IMG/VR virus record: IMGVR_UViG_3300010397_000081
Span: 1 to 26,740 of that record
Reading direction: 5' to 3' (one strand)
Source: a virus
DNA: 26,740 nucleotides
A model generated the notes under the pieces. It searched no databases and was not told where the DNA came from. It saw nothing but the letters and a program-made list of their open reading frames with translations. The position numbers and the translations under genes are program-made. Numbering within the stretch: position 1 is the stretch's first letter; the number at the start of each line of letters is the position of its first letter. Of this stretch, positions 19,321-26,740 are shown piece by piece.

Positions 19321-19554
19321 ATGCGATACAAGATCACGCGGACGCGGCAGGTGCCCGACATCACGATCGAGCCCGGCAACCCGATCGGCCGGCTGTCCGG
19401 CTGGCACGACGAGACGACGACGCTCGTCGTCGACGGCCACGACGCGCTGCGCCGCGAGCTGGACGGCGAAGCGGTGCCCGTGCCGCAGCAGCGGCAGGAT
19501 GCGGGCCGCTTCGGCGACAGCCGCTACTCCGTGGCATGGGAGCCGACGGCATGA
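19321..19554 (+). CDS. Small hypothetical protein at head of integrase operon
   Basis: This 77-residue protein begins MRYKITRTRQVPDITIEPG, has a beta-rich middle (TTTLVVDGHDALRRELDGE) and a polar end (QQRQDAGRFGDSRYSVAWE). There is no membrane helix and no cysteine. The start appears to be leaderless. It is coupled to the next gene by a 4-bp overlap and so belongs to the integrase operon. A role in lysogeny, for example as a recombination accessory or directionality factor, is possible but unsupported. Confidence 0.6.
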   Translation: MRYKITRTRQVPDITIEPGNPIGRLSGWHDETTTLVVDGHDALRRELDGEAVPVPQQRQDAGRFGDSRYSVAWEPTA

Positions 19555-19754
19555 GCTGGCGCTTTACTCGCTGGCACGTGGCGATCCTGGCAGTCGCCGC
19601 CGTCGCGGTCGCCGTGTCCGTGGCCACGTCGATCCCCAGTCGCGAATGCGAGCGATGGAACGCGCTGCACAAGCGCGCGCTCATCAACGAGGCCGTCACC
19701 GGCGATTCGGCTGCCGCCGACGCCGTCCGCGCACTACGTCCGGAAGGTTGCTGA
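19551..19754 (+). CDS. Small membrane or exported protein upstream of integrase
   Basis: This 67-residue protein starts at an ATGA overlap. The N-terminus is a classic signal-anchor: MSWRFTRW followed by HVAILAVAAVAVAVSVATSI. The rest (RECERWNALHKRALINEAVTGDSAAADAVRAL) is helical, with one Cys near residue 33 and another at the end, and probably faces outside. Its place between attP and integrase means it is carried at the edge of an integrated prophage; a superinfection-exclusion role would fit but is inference only. Confidence 0.62.
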   Translation: MSWRFTRWHVAILAVAAVAVAVSVATSIPSRECERWNALHKRALINEAVTGDSAAADAVRALRPEGC

Positions 19755-19756
19755 TC

Positions 19757-21328
19757 ATGAATTTCGCTCACGAAGTCGAACGGCTCGTCGCCGAGCTGCG
19801 CAAGCGCGACGCGGATCCGTCCTATGCGGACGCTCCGATCGAAGACGTGTACGGCCGGATCTCGCACGTCAATACGGGCAGCGACAACGACAAGCCGATC
19901 GTGCAGATCTTCTACCTGCTGACGGACATGCTCGGCCGAGACGTCCGGCTCGGCGACACGTTCATGGACACCAACCGGTCGGCGTGGAAGGACGACGGGC
20001 CGCGCCCCGGATGGGACGCCGTCGTAGCGAGAGTCGCGGCCGGCACCGTGGCCGGCGTCCGGTCCGTGATGGTGGACCGGATGATGCGCCAGACGGGACA
20101 GCTCGTCGACATGATCCGCGCGTTCGAACGTAACCATGGTCGCGACGTCGGCTTCACCGTCTTCGACTTGGACGCGGACCGTTCGTACAACACGAGCCGG
20201 CCGGACGACACGCGCGACTTGGAAGGGCGCGTGAGCGCAGCGAAACATGACAGCGCAATTAAGTCGCGGAAGATCCGGCGCGGCAACCACGCGCGCCGGC
20301 TCGCCGGCAACGGCCGCAACGGGGCGGCCCCGTTCGGGCATCGGTGGAACGTCGCCGACGTCGACGACGCGCAGCTTGCCGTGGAGCGCGCCGCGATCGC
20401 ATGGGGCATCGTGCGGATCACCGACGGCGGCACGTGGGGTGAAGTGGCGCGCCGGTGGAATGAGGATGGCGTGTTGCCGCGCCGGCACCCTCGGTGGCAT
20501 TCGCAGAACGTGCGGGCGTGTCTCACGCTGGCGCGGCATGCGGGGCTGCTCATACACGCCGGTCACATCGTCGGCACGATCGTCAGCGTCGACGGCCCGA
20601 TCGTGACGTTGCCGCAGTGGCACGCCTTCGACAATGTGGTGTCGAAGCGGCAGCGGGGCCGCCAGCGGGGCGACAAGGTGTCCCGCTACTACGCGTCGGG
20701 GACGGTGTGGTGCGGCGGCACACGCGACGATGGCACGCCGTGCGAGACGCTGTTGGTGGGCACCGCACAGTCGGGTGTGTACGCGGACACCGGCGAGCGG
20801 CGGTACGGGTACAAGTGCCCGCCGCGCGGCTGCCGTGGCGTCACTGTGGACGGCCGGGCCGTGGAGGAACACGCGTCGTTCCTCACCGGCAAGGCGATCG
20901 TGGCCGGCGACAACATGGCGCTGCTGGCGCACGTCGGGCACGACGACCGGCTCGTCGAGCTGGACAAGCTGATCGCGGACGCGGAGTTGGCGATCGACAA
21001 CAAGGAGCGGCAGCGTGACGCGGCGACGCACCCGTCGCGGCGTGAGCGGTTCGTGGTGCAGCTCGTCGACGCGGAGGCCCGCCTGTCTGCGCTGCTGACC
21101 GAACGGGACGGGTTGCATGAGACGGTGCGCCGGGAGCGGCTGAAGCCGTCCGATGTGGATGAGCTGTCCGCGCTGTGGGATAGCCCGACGACGCCGGCCG
21201 CGAAGCGTCGCACGATCGTGCGGCAGTGTGTGCCGGGCGGCTTCTACGTGCGGCCGGTGGGTAAGGGTGCGCGGCTTCGCGGCGAGGCGATCTTCACGCG
21301 CTTCTACACGAAGGGCGGCGACGCGTGA
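19757..21328 (+). CDS. Large serine integrase
   Basis: This 523-residue enzyme recombines attP with a host attB. The catalytic serine is probably S36 in VYGRISHVNT, after an N-terminal extension of about 30 residues that is longer than usual. The resolvase domain continues with DTNRSAWK, GPRPGWDAVV, SVMVDRMMRQTGQLVDMI and the E-helix (LEGRVSAAKHDSAIKSRKIRRGNHARRLAGNG). NGAAPFGHRW opens the recombinase domain; the zinc ribbon uses WCGG, PCET and KCPPRGCRG (about residues 315-360). A coiled coil follows (LDKLIADAELAIDNKERQR). GGAAGG lies 9 nt before the ATG. It is coupled at its 3' end to the next gene by GTGA. Confidence 0.93.
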   Translation: MNFAHEVERLVAELRKRDADPSYADAPIEDVYGRISHVNTGSDNDKPIVQIFYLLTDMLGRDVRLGDTFMDTNRSAWKDDGPRPGWDAVVARVAAGTVAGVRSVMVDRMMRQTGQLVDMIRAFERNHGRDVGFTVFDLDADRSYNTSRPDDTRDLEGRVSAAKHDSAIKSRKIRRGNHARRLAGNGRNGAAPFGHRWNVADVDDAQLAVERAAIAWGIVRITDGGTWGEVARRWNEDGVLPRRHPRWHSQNVRACLTLARHAGLLIHAGHIVGTIVSVDGPIVTLPQWHAFDNVVSKRQRGRQRGDKVSRYYASGTVWCGGTRDDGTPCETLLVGTAQSGVYADTGERRYGYKCPPRGCRGVTVDGRAVEEHASFLTGKAIVAGDNMALLAHVGHDDRLVELDKLIADAELAIDNKERQRDAATHPSRRERFVVQLVDAEARLSALLTERDGLHETVRRERLKPSDVDELSALWDSPTTPAAKRRTIVRQCVPGGFYVRPVGKGARLRGEAIFTRFYTKGGDA

Positions 21329-21576
21329 GCCGGCCGCTGGAGACGATCACGGGCCGGGAGCTGGCGTTGGCGCTGCTCGACGAGCAGGCGGCGGCGGCGC
21401 GGCCGCTGACGTTGGACGACGCGCTGCGCTACATCGGGGCGGCGTGGGTGTGCGGCGGCTGCTCGTCGCTGTGGCTGGCAGGTTCGGCGTGCCGGCTGTG
21501 TCACCGGTGCCGGTGCGGGGATCGGGTCGGCGTGGACGGGCAGCCGTGCCCGGTGTGCGACCACCGGCTCGACTAG
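21325..21576 (+). CDS. Cys-rich small protein coupled to integrase
   Basis: This 83-residue protein starts at a GTG overlapping the integrase stop. The N-terminal half is helical (GRELALALLDEQAAAARPLTLDDALRYIG); the C-terminal half has eight cysteines in the pattern CGGC, CRLCHRCRC and CPVC, so it probably forms two zinc ribbons. Tight coupling to the integrase suggests a shared role, perhaps modulation of recombination. Known serine-integrase directionality factors vary widely in fold, so no firm call can be made. It is followed by a terminator hairpin. Confidence 0.68.
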   Translation: MSRPLETITGRELALALLDEQAAAARPLTLDDALRYIGAAWVCGGCSSLWLAGSACRLCHRCRCGDRVGVDGQPCPVCDHRLD

Positions 21577-21594
21577 AGATCCACAACCCGGGAG

Positions 21595-21628
21595 CGCCCC
21601 GGTCGCCATCACGGCGGCCGGGGCGTTT
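21595..21628 (+). terminator. Intrinsic terminator after integrase operon
   Basis: The arms CGCCCCGGTCGCC (21595-21607) and GGCGGCCGGGGCG (21613-21625) pair over 13 bp with one G-T pair and a 5-nt loop, followed by TTT. It lies 19 nt after the stop of the Cys-rich gene. The rest of the gap up to 21749 has no further clear feature except the ribosome site for the next gene. Confidence 0.75.
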
Positions 21629-21749
21629 CGCGTGGGCGGCCCCGCCAGCGGCCCTGAGAGCCACGGAGAGCGCCGATCAGGCCCGGGGCGGTGCTCGCCC
21701 GCCGTACCGTGGATCGTGCGGGCAGCTAGAGGGCGGGGAGACGGTGCGG

Positions 21750-21911
21750 ATGATCATGGATCCGGAGCGGCTACGGCCGTACGTCGGTGTCCCGGCGGAG
21801 CCGGCGCTCCAGCTCGACGAGCCACGGGCACGCGCGGTGGCCCGCATGCTCGACGAGCTACGCCGGCTGGCGCGCGAGGCTGACGTCTCAAGGGGTGGCG
21901 TCGCCGCGTAG
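21750..21911 (+). CDS. Small helical protein, last plus-strand gene
   Basis: ATG 21750 has GGGGAG 9 nt upstream; GTG 21744 in frame is possible. The 53-residue product starts MIMDPERLRPYVGVP and is otherwise a helix (DEPRARAVARMLDELRRLAREADVS). Length and charge suggest a small DNA-binding or protein-binding helix. The gene stands between two terminators, so it must have its own promoter or depend on readthrough. Function unknown. Confidence 0.5.
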   Translation: MIMDPERLRPYVGVPAEPALQLDEPRARAVARMLDELRRLAREADVSRGGVAA

Positions 21912-21920
21912 CGCCACAGT

Positions 21921-21957
21921 GGAGCGCCCCGCCGATCCTGGTCCGGCGGGGCGCTCC
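21921..21957. terminator. Bidirectional terminator between convergent modules
   Basis: The arms GGAGCGCCCCGCC (21921-21933) and GGCGGGGCGCTCC (21945-21957) form a perfect 13-bp stem with an 11-nt loop. It lies 9 nt after the last plus-strand stop and 13 nt after the last minus-strand (tail) stop, so it ends transcription from both sides. A copy of the dispersed motif (CCACAGTGGA) overlaps its left base at 21914-21923. Confidence 0.82.
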
Positions 21958-21970
21958 CATCGTCTTCGGG

Positions 21971-22345
21971 CTATGCCTCGCGTTTCGTTGTCTTCGCCGC
22001 CCGGCCGGCCGGCTCGTCCTCGGCGAGCCCGGTGCCGCTGCCGGCCGCCCACGCGGTGCCCGTCCAATGCACATGCGACGAGCCGTCACGCAGGATCACG
22101 TACGTCGGCGCGATCCACGCCGTGGCCGGCGTCGCGGTCACACCGGCACACTCCGCCAGATTGGACGGGGCGGCCGCGCCGGCCGGACCCCACGAGTCCG
22201 GCGTGCCGGCGACCGCTGTCGACGCGAGACTGTCCCATCCGTCGCCGCCCGGGTCGGCGACCTGCCTCGCTCGCGCAGACTGTTGCGCGGCGGTGCCGGC
22301 ACCGCCGAGCAGATGATTCGGGTCCGGGCTGAAAGTGCTAGGCAT
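21971..22345 (-). CDS. Last gene of tail module, hypothetical virion-associated protein
   Basis: This 124-residue protein starts at an ATG with GAGGAGA 6 nt upstream. It opens MPSTFSPDPNHLLGGAGTA, has an Ala/Gly/Ser-rich middle with APSNLAECAG and PTYVILRDGSSHVHWTGTAW, and ends in a charged tail. Short proteins at the end of tail operons are often receptor-contact or chaperone proteins. I recognise no family. The strands near residues 78-105 look like a small beta module. It lies immediately upstream of the bidirectional terminator. Confidence 0.6.
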   Translation of the reverse strand: MPSTFSPDPNHLLGGAGTAAQQSARARQVADPGGDGWDSLASTAVAGTPDSWGPAGAAAPSNLAECAGVTATPATAWIAPTYVILRDGSSHVHWTGTAWAAGSGTGLAEDEPAGRAAKTTKREA

Positions 22346-22356
22346 CGTTGTCTCCT

Positions 22357-22974
22357 CTAATCGAAATCGGTGATGAGCACGCCGCACGGTCCACAGAGGA
22401 CGTCGGCTTCCATGTCCACGCAGCCGATCGGCACATCGTAGTTGTCGCATCCGGCCGTGCGGCAGATGGAGTGACGCACATAGGTCGGCTCGGCGGCGGC
22501 GACGAGGCCGGGCGCGGACGGCGTGCTCGTCGGTGTGGTTTGTATAGCGATGATGTGCCCGGTGATCGTGTTGCTGACGTTGGTTCCGTCGCGGTACGCC
22601 ACGCCGCCCGACGTCTGCGTGACGCTCTGAACCGAGCCGGCGTATCCATAGTAGACAGCAACCTGATATGCGGTGACGGCCACGACAGGTATCTGCGTGA
22701 ACCGTCCGGTGGGCAGGTTGATGGTGATCTCCTTGAACGCCTGATTCGCAAGCACCACAGAGAATGCCGCGCCCCATGTGGCGTACGGCACCGGCCGCGT
22801 GACCCCGCCGACGACGCTGCTGAACGGGCCGCCGCCAACGATCGACCCGCTGGGGATCGTGAGGCCGTTCTTCCACAGCTCCAACTTGTCGGCGAGCGCC
22901 TTGATGTCGCGGGGTATGTCCACGGTGGATGTCGGATCCGGATACGGCAGCCCGTAGAAGCTTGTGGTTCCCAT
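22357..22974 (-). CDS. Tail fibre/tip protein with C-terminal Cys4 knuckle
   Basis: This 205-residue protein starts at an ATG with GGAGAG upstream. It begins MGTTSFYGLPYPDPTSTVDIPRDIKALADKLE, a common start of actinophage tail-fibre proteins, followed by a beta-rich region (SIVGGGPFSSVVGG, LPTGRFTQIPVVAVTAY). The last 40 residues hold ICRTAGCDN and VLCGPCGVLITDF, a four-cysteine knuckle. A similar knuckle ends the preceding, larger fibre, so both proteins probably share a tip that binds zinc, the baseplate or the host surface. It follows that gene by 11 nt. Confidence 0.75.
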   Translation of the reverse strand: MGTTSFYGLPYPDPTSTVDIPRDIKALADKLELWKNGLTIPSGSIVGGGPFSSVVGGVTRPVPYATWGAAFSVVLANQAFKEITINLPTGRFTQIPVVAVTAYQVAVYYGYAGSVQSVTQTSGGVAYRDGTNVSNTITGHIIAIQTTPTSTPSAPGLVAAAEPTYVRHSICRTAGCDNYDVPIGCVDMEADVLCGPCGVLITDFD

Positions 22975-22985
22975 CGTTGTCTCTC

Positions 22986-24185
22986 CTACTTTTCGAATCC
23001 GATTATCACGCGATCGCATGCGCCGCAGATAACGGCTAGCGCGTCGGACGGCACCGGCACGTCGATCGCTATCCCGCTGTTGCCGCAACCGTCGGTATCA
23101 CAGACGACTGTATGGGTCGGCGTGTTGTCGTCTACGGTGGACGGCTCGGCACGGCCGGGGCCGGACGCCGATGTCATCTGCGTCGCCACCCAATGCACGA
23201 CAAGCCCCGTGGCAGCGGTCGCACCAGGGTTATATGCCTTCGCCACAAACGATGTGAGCGACGTGGAGCCGTCCGACCCACTGGTGGCGTAGCCGTTGGT
23301 GGTCGCCGCACCGGTGGTTATCACCGGCGCTTGCGTGAAGCGACCGGCCGGATAGGTGACCACAACCGAACCGCCCGTGTCGGGGTTGCGGTCGGCTATG
23401 GCTGCCTTGCCGGCCGCCATCGCGAACGGCACCGACGGCCCCGGCGGTCCGGGGACGCCTTGAATTCCTTGGATTCCTTGGTCGCCTTTGACGCCTTGGA
23501 TTCCCTGCTGACCGGTGTCGCCTTTGACGCCTTGGATTCCCTGAATACCTTGGATACCTTGGGATCCCTGCGCGGCGAGCACACTCCAATACGTTGGCGA
23601 TGTCGCGGGTGGATGGTTCGCGCCGGCCAGGATCGCAATGTACGAGCTGCCGCCGACAGACACGGCATCGTCGACGGCGTAGGAGGTCGCGGAGGACCAC
23701 GCGCCGCGCCATATCAAACCTTCCGCGCCGGGCGGTCCGGGCACAGTGGAGTCCGCGCCGGGCGGGCCGGCGGATCCTTGTGCGGCGAGAATATTCCAGT
23801 ACGTCGGCGACGCTGCGGGTTGATGGTTTGTACCGGCAGCGATCGCAATGTATGAGCTGCCGCCATCGGATACCGCGTCGTCGATGGCGTACGCAGTCGC
23901 GGCCGACCATGGGCCGCGCCATGCCAACCCTTCGGGGCCGGGTGGTCCGGTGCCGGCACCAGCGTTTCCCACCATGCCGATCGCGAGCGCGCTGTCCCGG
24001 TCGAGCAGCACGGTCACGTTCTCGCCGACGATCGCGGTGAAGCCGCCGAGCGGCACGCCGGGCATCGGCCCGCCCGGCAGCAACACGTCCAGTGTGGACG
24101 CGTGCACGGCGGTAACGGTGCCGGTGCGCATGATAACGGCGCGTTCGTTACGCGCGTACGGGTATTCGTCTTCGGGCCGTGTCAT
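22986..24185 (-). CDS. Modular tail fibre: tandem carbohydrate-binding-like repeats, collagen stalk, Cys4 tip
   Basis: This 399-residue protein starts by an ATGA overlap. Order: an N-terminal baseplate-like beta domain (1-80: [37 protein letters not shown]), two tandem modules of about 50 residues ([20 protein letters not shown] and [20 protein letters not shown]) resembling carbohydrate-binding modules of the CBM5/12 type, a collagen stretch ([19 protein letters not shown]), a beta-rich head ([13 protein letters not shown]), and finally [10 protein letters not shown] plus [13 protein letters not shown]. It is the probable host-recognition fibre. The Gly-X-Y part shares [13 protein letters not shown] with the capsid-module collagen-like protein. 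Confidence 0.8.
   Translation of the reverse strand: MTRPEDEYPYARNERAVIMRTGTVTAVHASTLDVLLPGGPMPGVPLGGFTAIVGENVTVLLDRDSALAIGMVGNAGAGTGPPGPEGLAWRGPWSAATAYAIDDAVSDGGSSYIAIAAGTNHQPAASPTYWNILAAQGSAGPPGADSTVPGPPGAEGLIWRGAWSSATSYAVDDAVSVGGSSYIAILAGANHPPATSPTYWSVLAAQGSQGIQGIQGIQGVKGDTGQQGIQGVKGDQGIQGIQGVPGPPGPSVPFAMAAGKAAIADRNPDTGGSVVVTYPAGRFTQAPVITTGAATTNGYATSGSDGSTSLTSFVAKAYNPGATAATGLVVHWVATQMTSASGPGRAEPSTVDDNTPTHTVVCDTDGCGNSGIAIDVPVPSDALAVICGACDRVIIGFEK
23572..23927 (-). repeat. Internal duplication within the tail-fibre gene
   Basis: Two DNA segments of about 150 bp, at roughly 23572-23718 and 23780-23927, encode near-identical modules (WRG(P/A)WS(A/S)AT(A/S)YA(I/V)DDAVS and (H)xPA(A/T)SPTYW). 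They are separated by a short collagen-like linker. The DNA copies differ at many silent positions, so the duplication is not very recent. Confidence 0.75.
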
Positions 24186-25231
24186 AGCAGCCGCCTTAGT
24201 GTGACGGCAGTGGCGAGCGACGGCACCGCGAGCGTGACCGCCCGCACCATGTACGTGAGCCCGAGGTATTCGACGACGTCGCCGGACTCCAACCACGGTG
24301 CGGGCAGGATCGGCATCGACTCGTAACTGTCCAGCTCGGACAGTCGGGCGCGCAGCAGGTCGGCGGCGAGCGTGTCGGCTTGCGCTTGCGTAGTGGCCGC
24401 GTCGCCGTTCTGCCGGTCGGTGACAACGTACGGCCGGTACCAGGGCGGCGGTGCGACGCCGGTGATCGCGGCCGCATTGGCTGCGCCGATGAGTCCGACG
24501 GTGTCGGAGCCGCGTGTGACGAGCACCCGCGCGTCGGTGGGTGCGCGGACGTGATGGCTGGTGCCGCCGTCGGCGACGCGCCGTTCGACGATCGCGGCCG
24601 GCGCGGGCGGTGTGGCCGCGCGCACCAGGGCGGCGACGTCTCCGTTGTCGGCGAAACGCAGCGCCACGCCGAGCGCGTCCGCAGTGGACAGGCAAGTGTC
24701 CCAACGGCCGGCCCCGAATTCGGCGACGGTGGCGAGCGGCACCGGCAGCGCCGGCACCGCCGACACGTCAGTCGTGCGTGACAGCGCGAGCACGCACGCG
24801 TCGGCGACGAGCTGGCGCAGTGTGCCGGACAGGACCGTGTCGGCCTCGTACGGCCGGCCGTTGACGATCTCGCCGGGATCGGCGGCGGTGATGACGGCCC
24901 CGCCGGTGGACGACAAGTCTTCGGCGATATCGGTGACGCACAGCACCGGCAGCCGGTAGATGATCGGCTGCAGTGTTTGCACACCGACGGTGGCGCGGAT
25001 CCACATCCCGGCGGCAAGCCACGACGGGATCGGCGCGGTGCGTAGCGTCATCGAACGCGGCACCGCCTGTGACGCGTCGTCGCGTAGCTCGCCGTCCACT
25101 GTGGGTAGCTGCGCGAGCGGTGCCGTGTTCGGGTCTTGCGGCTGCTGTTCCCACACGTCGACGGTGAGCGCGACGGCGACGCTGGTGATCCGCTGGCGGC
25201 CGCCGGGCGGCGGGTTGACGGGCGCTCTCAC
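24182..25231 (-). CDS. Tail-associated protein (Tal-like, DUF5047)
   Basis: This 349-residue protein starts at a GTG overlapping the upstream stop (GTGA). N-terminal strands ([34 protein letters not shown]) and the sequence between [34 protein letters not shown] and the C-terminal [21 protein letters not shown] follow the pattern of actinophage minor tail proteins often annotated DUF5047. This type sits at the tail tip between the Dit-like ring and the fibre. Position supports the call. No peptidase motif is visible. Confidence 0.75.
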   Translation of the reverse strand: MRAPVNPPPGGRQRITSVAVALTVDVWEQQPQDPNTAPLAQLPTVDGELRDDASQAVPRSMTLRTAPIPSWLAAGMWIRATVGVQTLQPIIYRLPVLCVTDIAEDLSSTGGAVITAADPGEIVNGRPYEADTVLSGTLRQLVADACVLALSRTTDVSAVPALPVPLATVAEFGAGRWDTCLSTADALGVALRFADNGDVAALVRAATPPAPAAIVERRVADGGTSHHVRAPTDARVLVTRGSDTVGLIGAANAAAITGVAPPPWYRPYVVTDRQNGDAATTQAQADTLAADLLRARLSELDSYESMPILPAPWLESGDVVEYLGLTYMVRAVTLAVPSLATAVTLRRLL

Positions 25232-26055
25232 GGCTCGATCCCCGTCGGCGACAGGTACATATCCCGGTAGGTTTTGCCGACGAACTGCAGCGCCAGCTCA
25301 GTCGCGGGCGGCCCGATCTTGCCGTACTCCAACCCGGCCGCCGCAGCGTTCGTCTTCTGCACGCCGTACGTGACGGGCTTGAATGTGGCCAGCTCGCCGG
25401 GGTCGACTTCGAGGAAGTCCACTGTGAGCAGACACGCGCCGGCGGTGCCGTACCGGGTTTCGCCGATGTCGAGCGGCGCGAACAGCATCTCGTCCACAAC
25501 GGACTGGCAGGCGGCGGGGATGCGCAGCTGGCATGGCGAGCCGGTGGACATCGTGTCGACGATCGCGTCACGTTCGGCGTGACTGCGCGCATACAACGTG
25601 AGCGTGCCGTTGGACAGCGAACGGACGTCGCCGGCTGTGACCGCGCCGGGCACGGCCGCCACGTAGTAGGGGCTGATCCGGCCGGCGCGTGTCCGGTCAG
25701 TCACGTCGACGATGATGACGGCCACATACCGCAGTGCGGGGAACACGGCGTCACGGATCCACGGCATGCCGCCGGACGGCACCGCCCCGGATGTGGCCGA
25801 CCCGAGCGGCACCTGTCCGGTCGAGTCGAACACTTCGTAGATGACAGGCGTGTCGAACGGGTACAGGTAGTCCTCATAGGACGCGGCGTGTGTGACGCTG
25901 TCGACGACGATGGAGCCGCCGATCGTCTCGGCCGGTGCGGTGCCGACCCGCCGCATGATGGTGATGACGTTGGTTGCCGGGTCGAGCCCGGACACGGCGA
26001 TCACGTTCGGCTGGCTCGGCCCGGTGGCTGTGGTGATCGTGACGACGACAGCCAT
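25228..26055 (-). CDS. Distal tail protein (Dit-like minor tail protein)
   Basis: This 275-residue protein starts at an ATG directly adjacent to the tape-measure stop. It has an Ig-like N-terminal strand series (MAVVVTITTATGPSQPN, IAVSGLDPATNVITIMRRVG, YEDYLYPFDTPVIYEVF) followed by a galectin-like second half (LSNGTLTLYARSHAERDAIV, CQLRIPAACQSVV, FLEVDP). This matches the actinophage minor tail protein that follows the tape measure and forms the tail-tip ring. Such genes lie one step before the Tal-like protein. The C-terminal 50 residues are helical and contain YGVQKTNAAAAG. Confidence 0.72.
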   Translation of the reverse strand: MAVVVTITTATGPSQPNVIAVSGLDPATNVITIMRRVGTAPAETIGGSIVVDSVTHAASYEDYLYPFDTPVIYEVFDSTGQVPLGSATSGAVPSGGMPWIRDAVFPALRYVAVIIVDVTDRTRAGRISPYYVAAVPGAVTAGDVRSLSNGTLTLYARSHAERDAIVDTMSTGSPCQLRIPAACQSVVDEMLFAPLDIGETRYGTAGACLLTVDFLEVDPGELATFKPVTYGVQKTNAAAAGLEYGKIGPPATELALQFVGKTYRDMYLSPTGIEP

Positions 26056-26740
26056 CTACAGCCTCCCGCGCGTACGTGTCGCGGCGAGCTGCGCCGCCAC
26101 TGTGGACTGCACGTCGCCGCGCAGCGCGTACCGGATGGGCTGACCGTCCAGGTACAGGCGGGGCTGTAGCAGCGTCAGCCCGCCGTGCGGCGTGACGGCC
26201 GGCGGCGGGGCCGGCGCGGACTGCAGGTTCGGATTGTTCGACCCGTTCAGCCGGGGATCGTTGAGGAGCTTCTTCGCGTTCGGCGACAGCGACGCTTCCA
26301 GCATTAGGTGGACGGTTCGCGCGCGGGCCACATCATCGATTGCCGCTTCGGCTTCTTTCGCGCCGGACACCGTGACTTTCGTCTTCACTTCCTTCGGCGT
26401 GTCGAGCAGCTTGTCGACGTACGTTGTCGCGGCCGTCTTCGACAGTCCCAATTGGACGGCGGTGTCGATGAGCTGCTGCCGCTGCCTGCCGTAGTTCTCC
26501 ACGATCTTGTCAGTCGACTTCCCATGTTTGATCGCGTAGTCGAGCTGCGTCTGCGTGAGGTCGGCGATCGCGGCGGCCGTGCGGTCGATCTGCGTTTCGG
26601 CCTCGCGACCCTTCTGCTTGTTGAGATCGAACGCGGTGCGCGCGTGGTTCACGGCCCGGCCGGCTTCGCCGACGATCTCGCGCAGACTCGCGAAGTCTTC
26701 TTTGACCGCGATCTGTTTCGCATGCGTGTCGCCGACGACA
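26056..26740 (-). CDS. Tape measure protein, C-terminal part (runs off right edge)
   Basis: The frame is open from the right edge to a TAG at 26056, giving 228 codons. It encodes long charged helices (RAVNHARTAFDLNKQKGREAE, YAIKHGKSTDKIVENYGRQR, TYVDKLLDTPKEVKTKVTV) and a Gly/Pro-rich end with LQPRLYLDGQPIRYALRGDV. KEVKTKV and helix repeats of this kind, followed by a minor tail protein, are typical of tape-measure C-termini, which set tail length. Most of the protein, including any transmembrane region, lies outside the window. The internal GTG at 26652 is not the real start. Confidence 0.85.
   Translation of the reverse strand, partial: VVGDTHAKQIAVKEDFASLREIVGEAGRAVNHARTAFDLNKQKGREAETQIDRTAAAIADLTQTQLDYAIKHGKSTDKIVENYGRQRQQLIDTAVQLGLSKTAATTYVDKLLDTPKEVKTKVTVSGAKEAEAAIDDVARARTVHLMLEASLSPNAKKLLNDPRLNGSNNPNLQSAPAPPPAVTPHGGLTLLQPRLYLDGQPIRYALRGDVQSTVAAQLAATRTRGRL

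Larger units (their letters stand above)
347..26107. repeat. Dispersed near-palindromic element TCCAYWRTGGA
   Basis: Dozens of sites match TCCA-Y-W-R-TGGA or a half or near-half of it (TGTGGAC, GTCCACA). Good copies: 3930-3944, 4347-4358, 5344-5356 (13-bp perfect palindrome), 5942-5953, 6072-6083, 7469-7480, 9832-9843, 10870-10881, 14217-14227, 18996-19007, 21914-21923, 24085-24097 and 26097-26107. They occur inside genes of all modules, in both orientations, and at many gene starts. Their function is unknown: they may be operators or 'stoperators', DnaA-box-like sites, or a host-derived sequence signature. Confidence 0.6.

Noticed and set aside
23441-23579. Short tandem DNA repeats that could be taken for a CRISPR array
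   Set aside because: They encode the collagen-like Gly-X-Y repeats of the tail fibre in frame; there are no equal-length spacers.
1-26740. tRNA or rRNA genes
   Set aside because: No cloverleaf with conserved TTC and CCA-type ends, and no ribosomal RNA segment, was seen on either strand.

Overview
The window is almost certainly a temperate, tailed bacteriophage of an actinomycete. It is strongly G+C-rich throughout, its codons end mostly in G or C, and genes are tightly packed with 4-bp ATGA/GTGA overlaps. The structural module is HK97-like with a long tail (siphovirus type). It carries a large serine integrase, and the host-directed proteins (an LPxTG protein and a membrane-anchored peptidase) suit a Gram-positive, sortase-bearing host. 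I cannot name the host genus from sequence alone.

Layout. (1) 8389 down to 1, minus strand: head and neck module in transcription order: HNH endonuclease, small terminase, large terminase, portal, prohead protease, beta-sandwich structural protein, collagen-like protein, major capsid protein, connector, tail terminator, major tail protein, and a tail-assembly chaperone cut by the left edge. (2) 18803 down to 8519, minus strand: early/middle module. It holds a Cas4-like exonuclease, an SSB-like protein with an acidic tip, a RecA/RepA-type ATPase, an Hjc-like resolvase, many small zinc-knuckle and single-pass membrane proteins, and an unusual lysis-like cassette (LPxTG protein, double-anchored M15-like peptidase, 45-aa hydrophobic protein). 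One plus-strand gene (16870-17430) sits inside this module like a moron. (3) 18940-21911, plus strand: lysogeny module with a predicted attP (centre 19265/19266), two small genes, the serine integrase and two small downstream genes. (4) 26740 down to 21971, minus strand: tail module, from the tape-measure C-terminus through Dit-like and Tal-like proteins, a modular fibre with collagen repeats, a second fibre and a small last protein. A strong bidirectional terminator at 21921-21957 separates modules 3 and 4.

Because the tape-measure end is at the right edge and the chaperone that should precede it is at the left edge, both on the minus strand, the source replicon must be circular or circularly permuted. 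The missing piece is the chaperone end plus the start of the tape-measure gene.

The least explained signals are these. A dispersed near-palindromic element of the form TCCAYWRTGGA is scattered through all modules and often touches start codons. The plus-strand moron appears to have cut into a neighbouring gene. The lysis/cell-wall cassette has an odd architecture. The two tail fibres share a C-terminal four-cysteine tip. No immunity repressor is recognisable.
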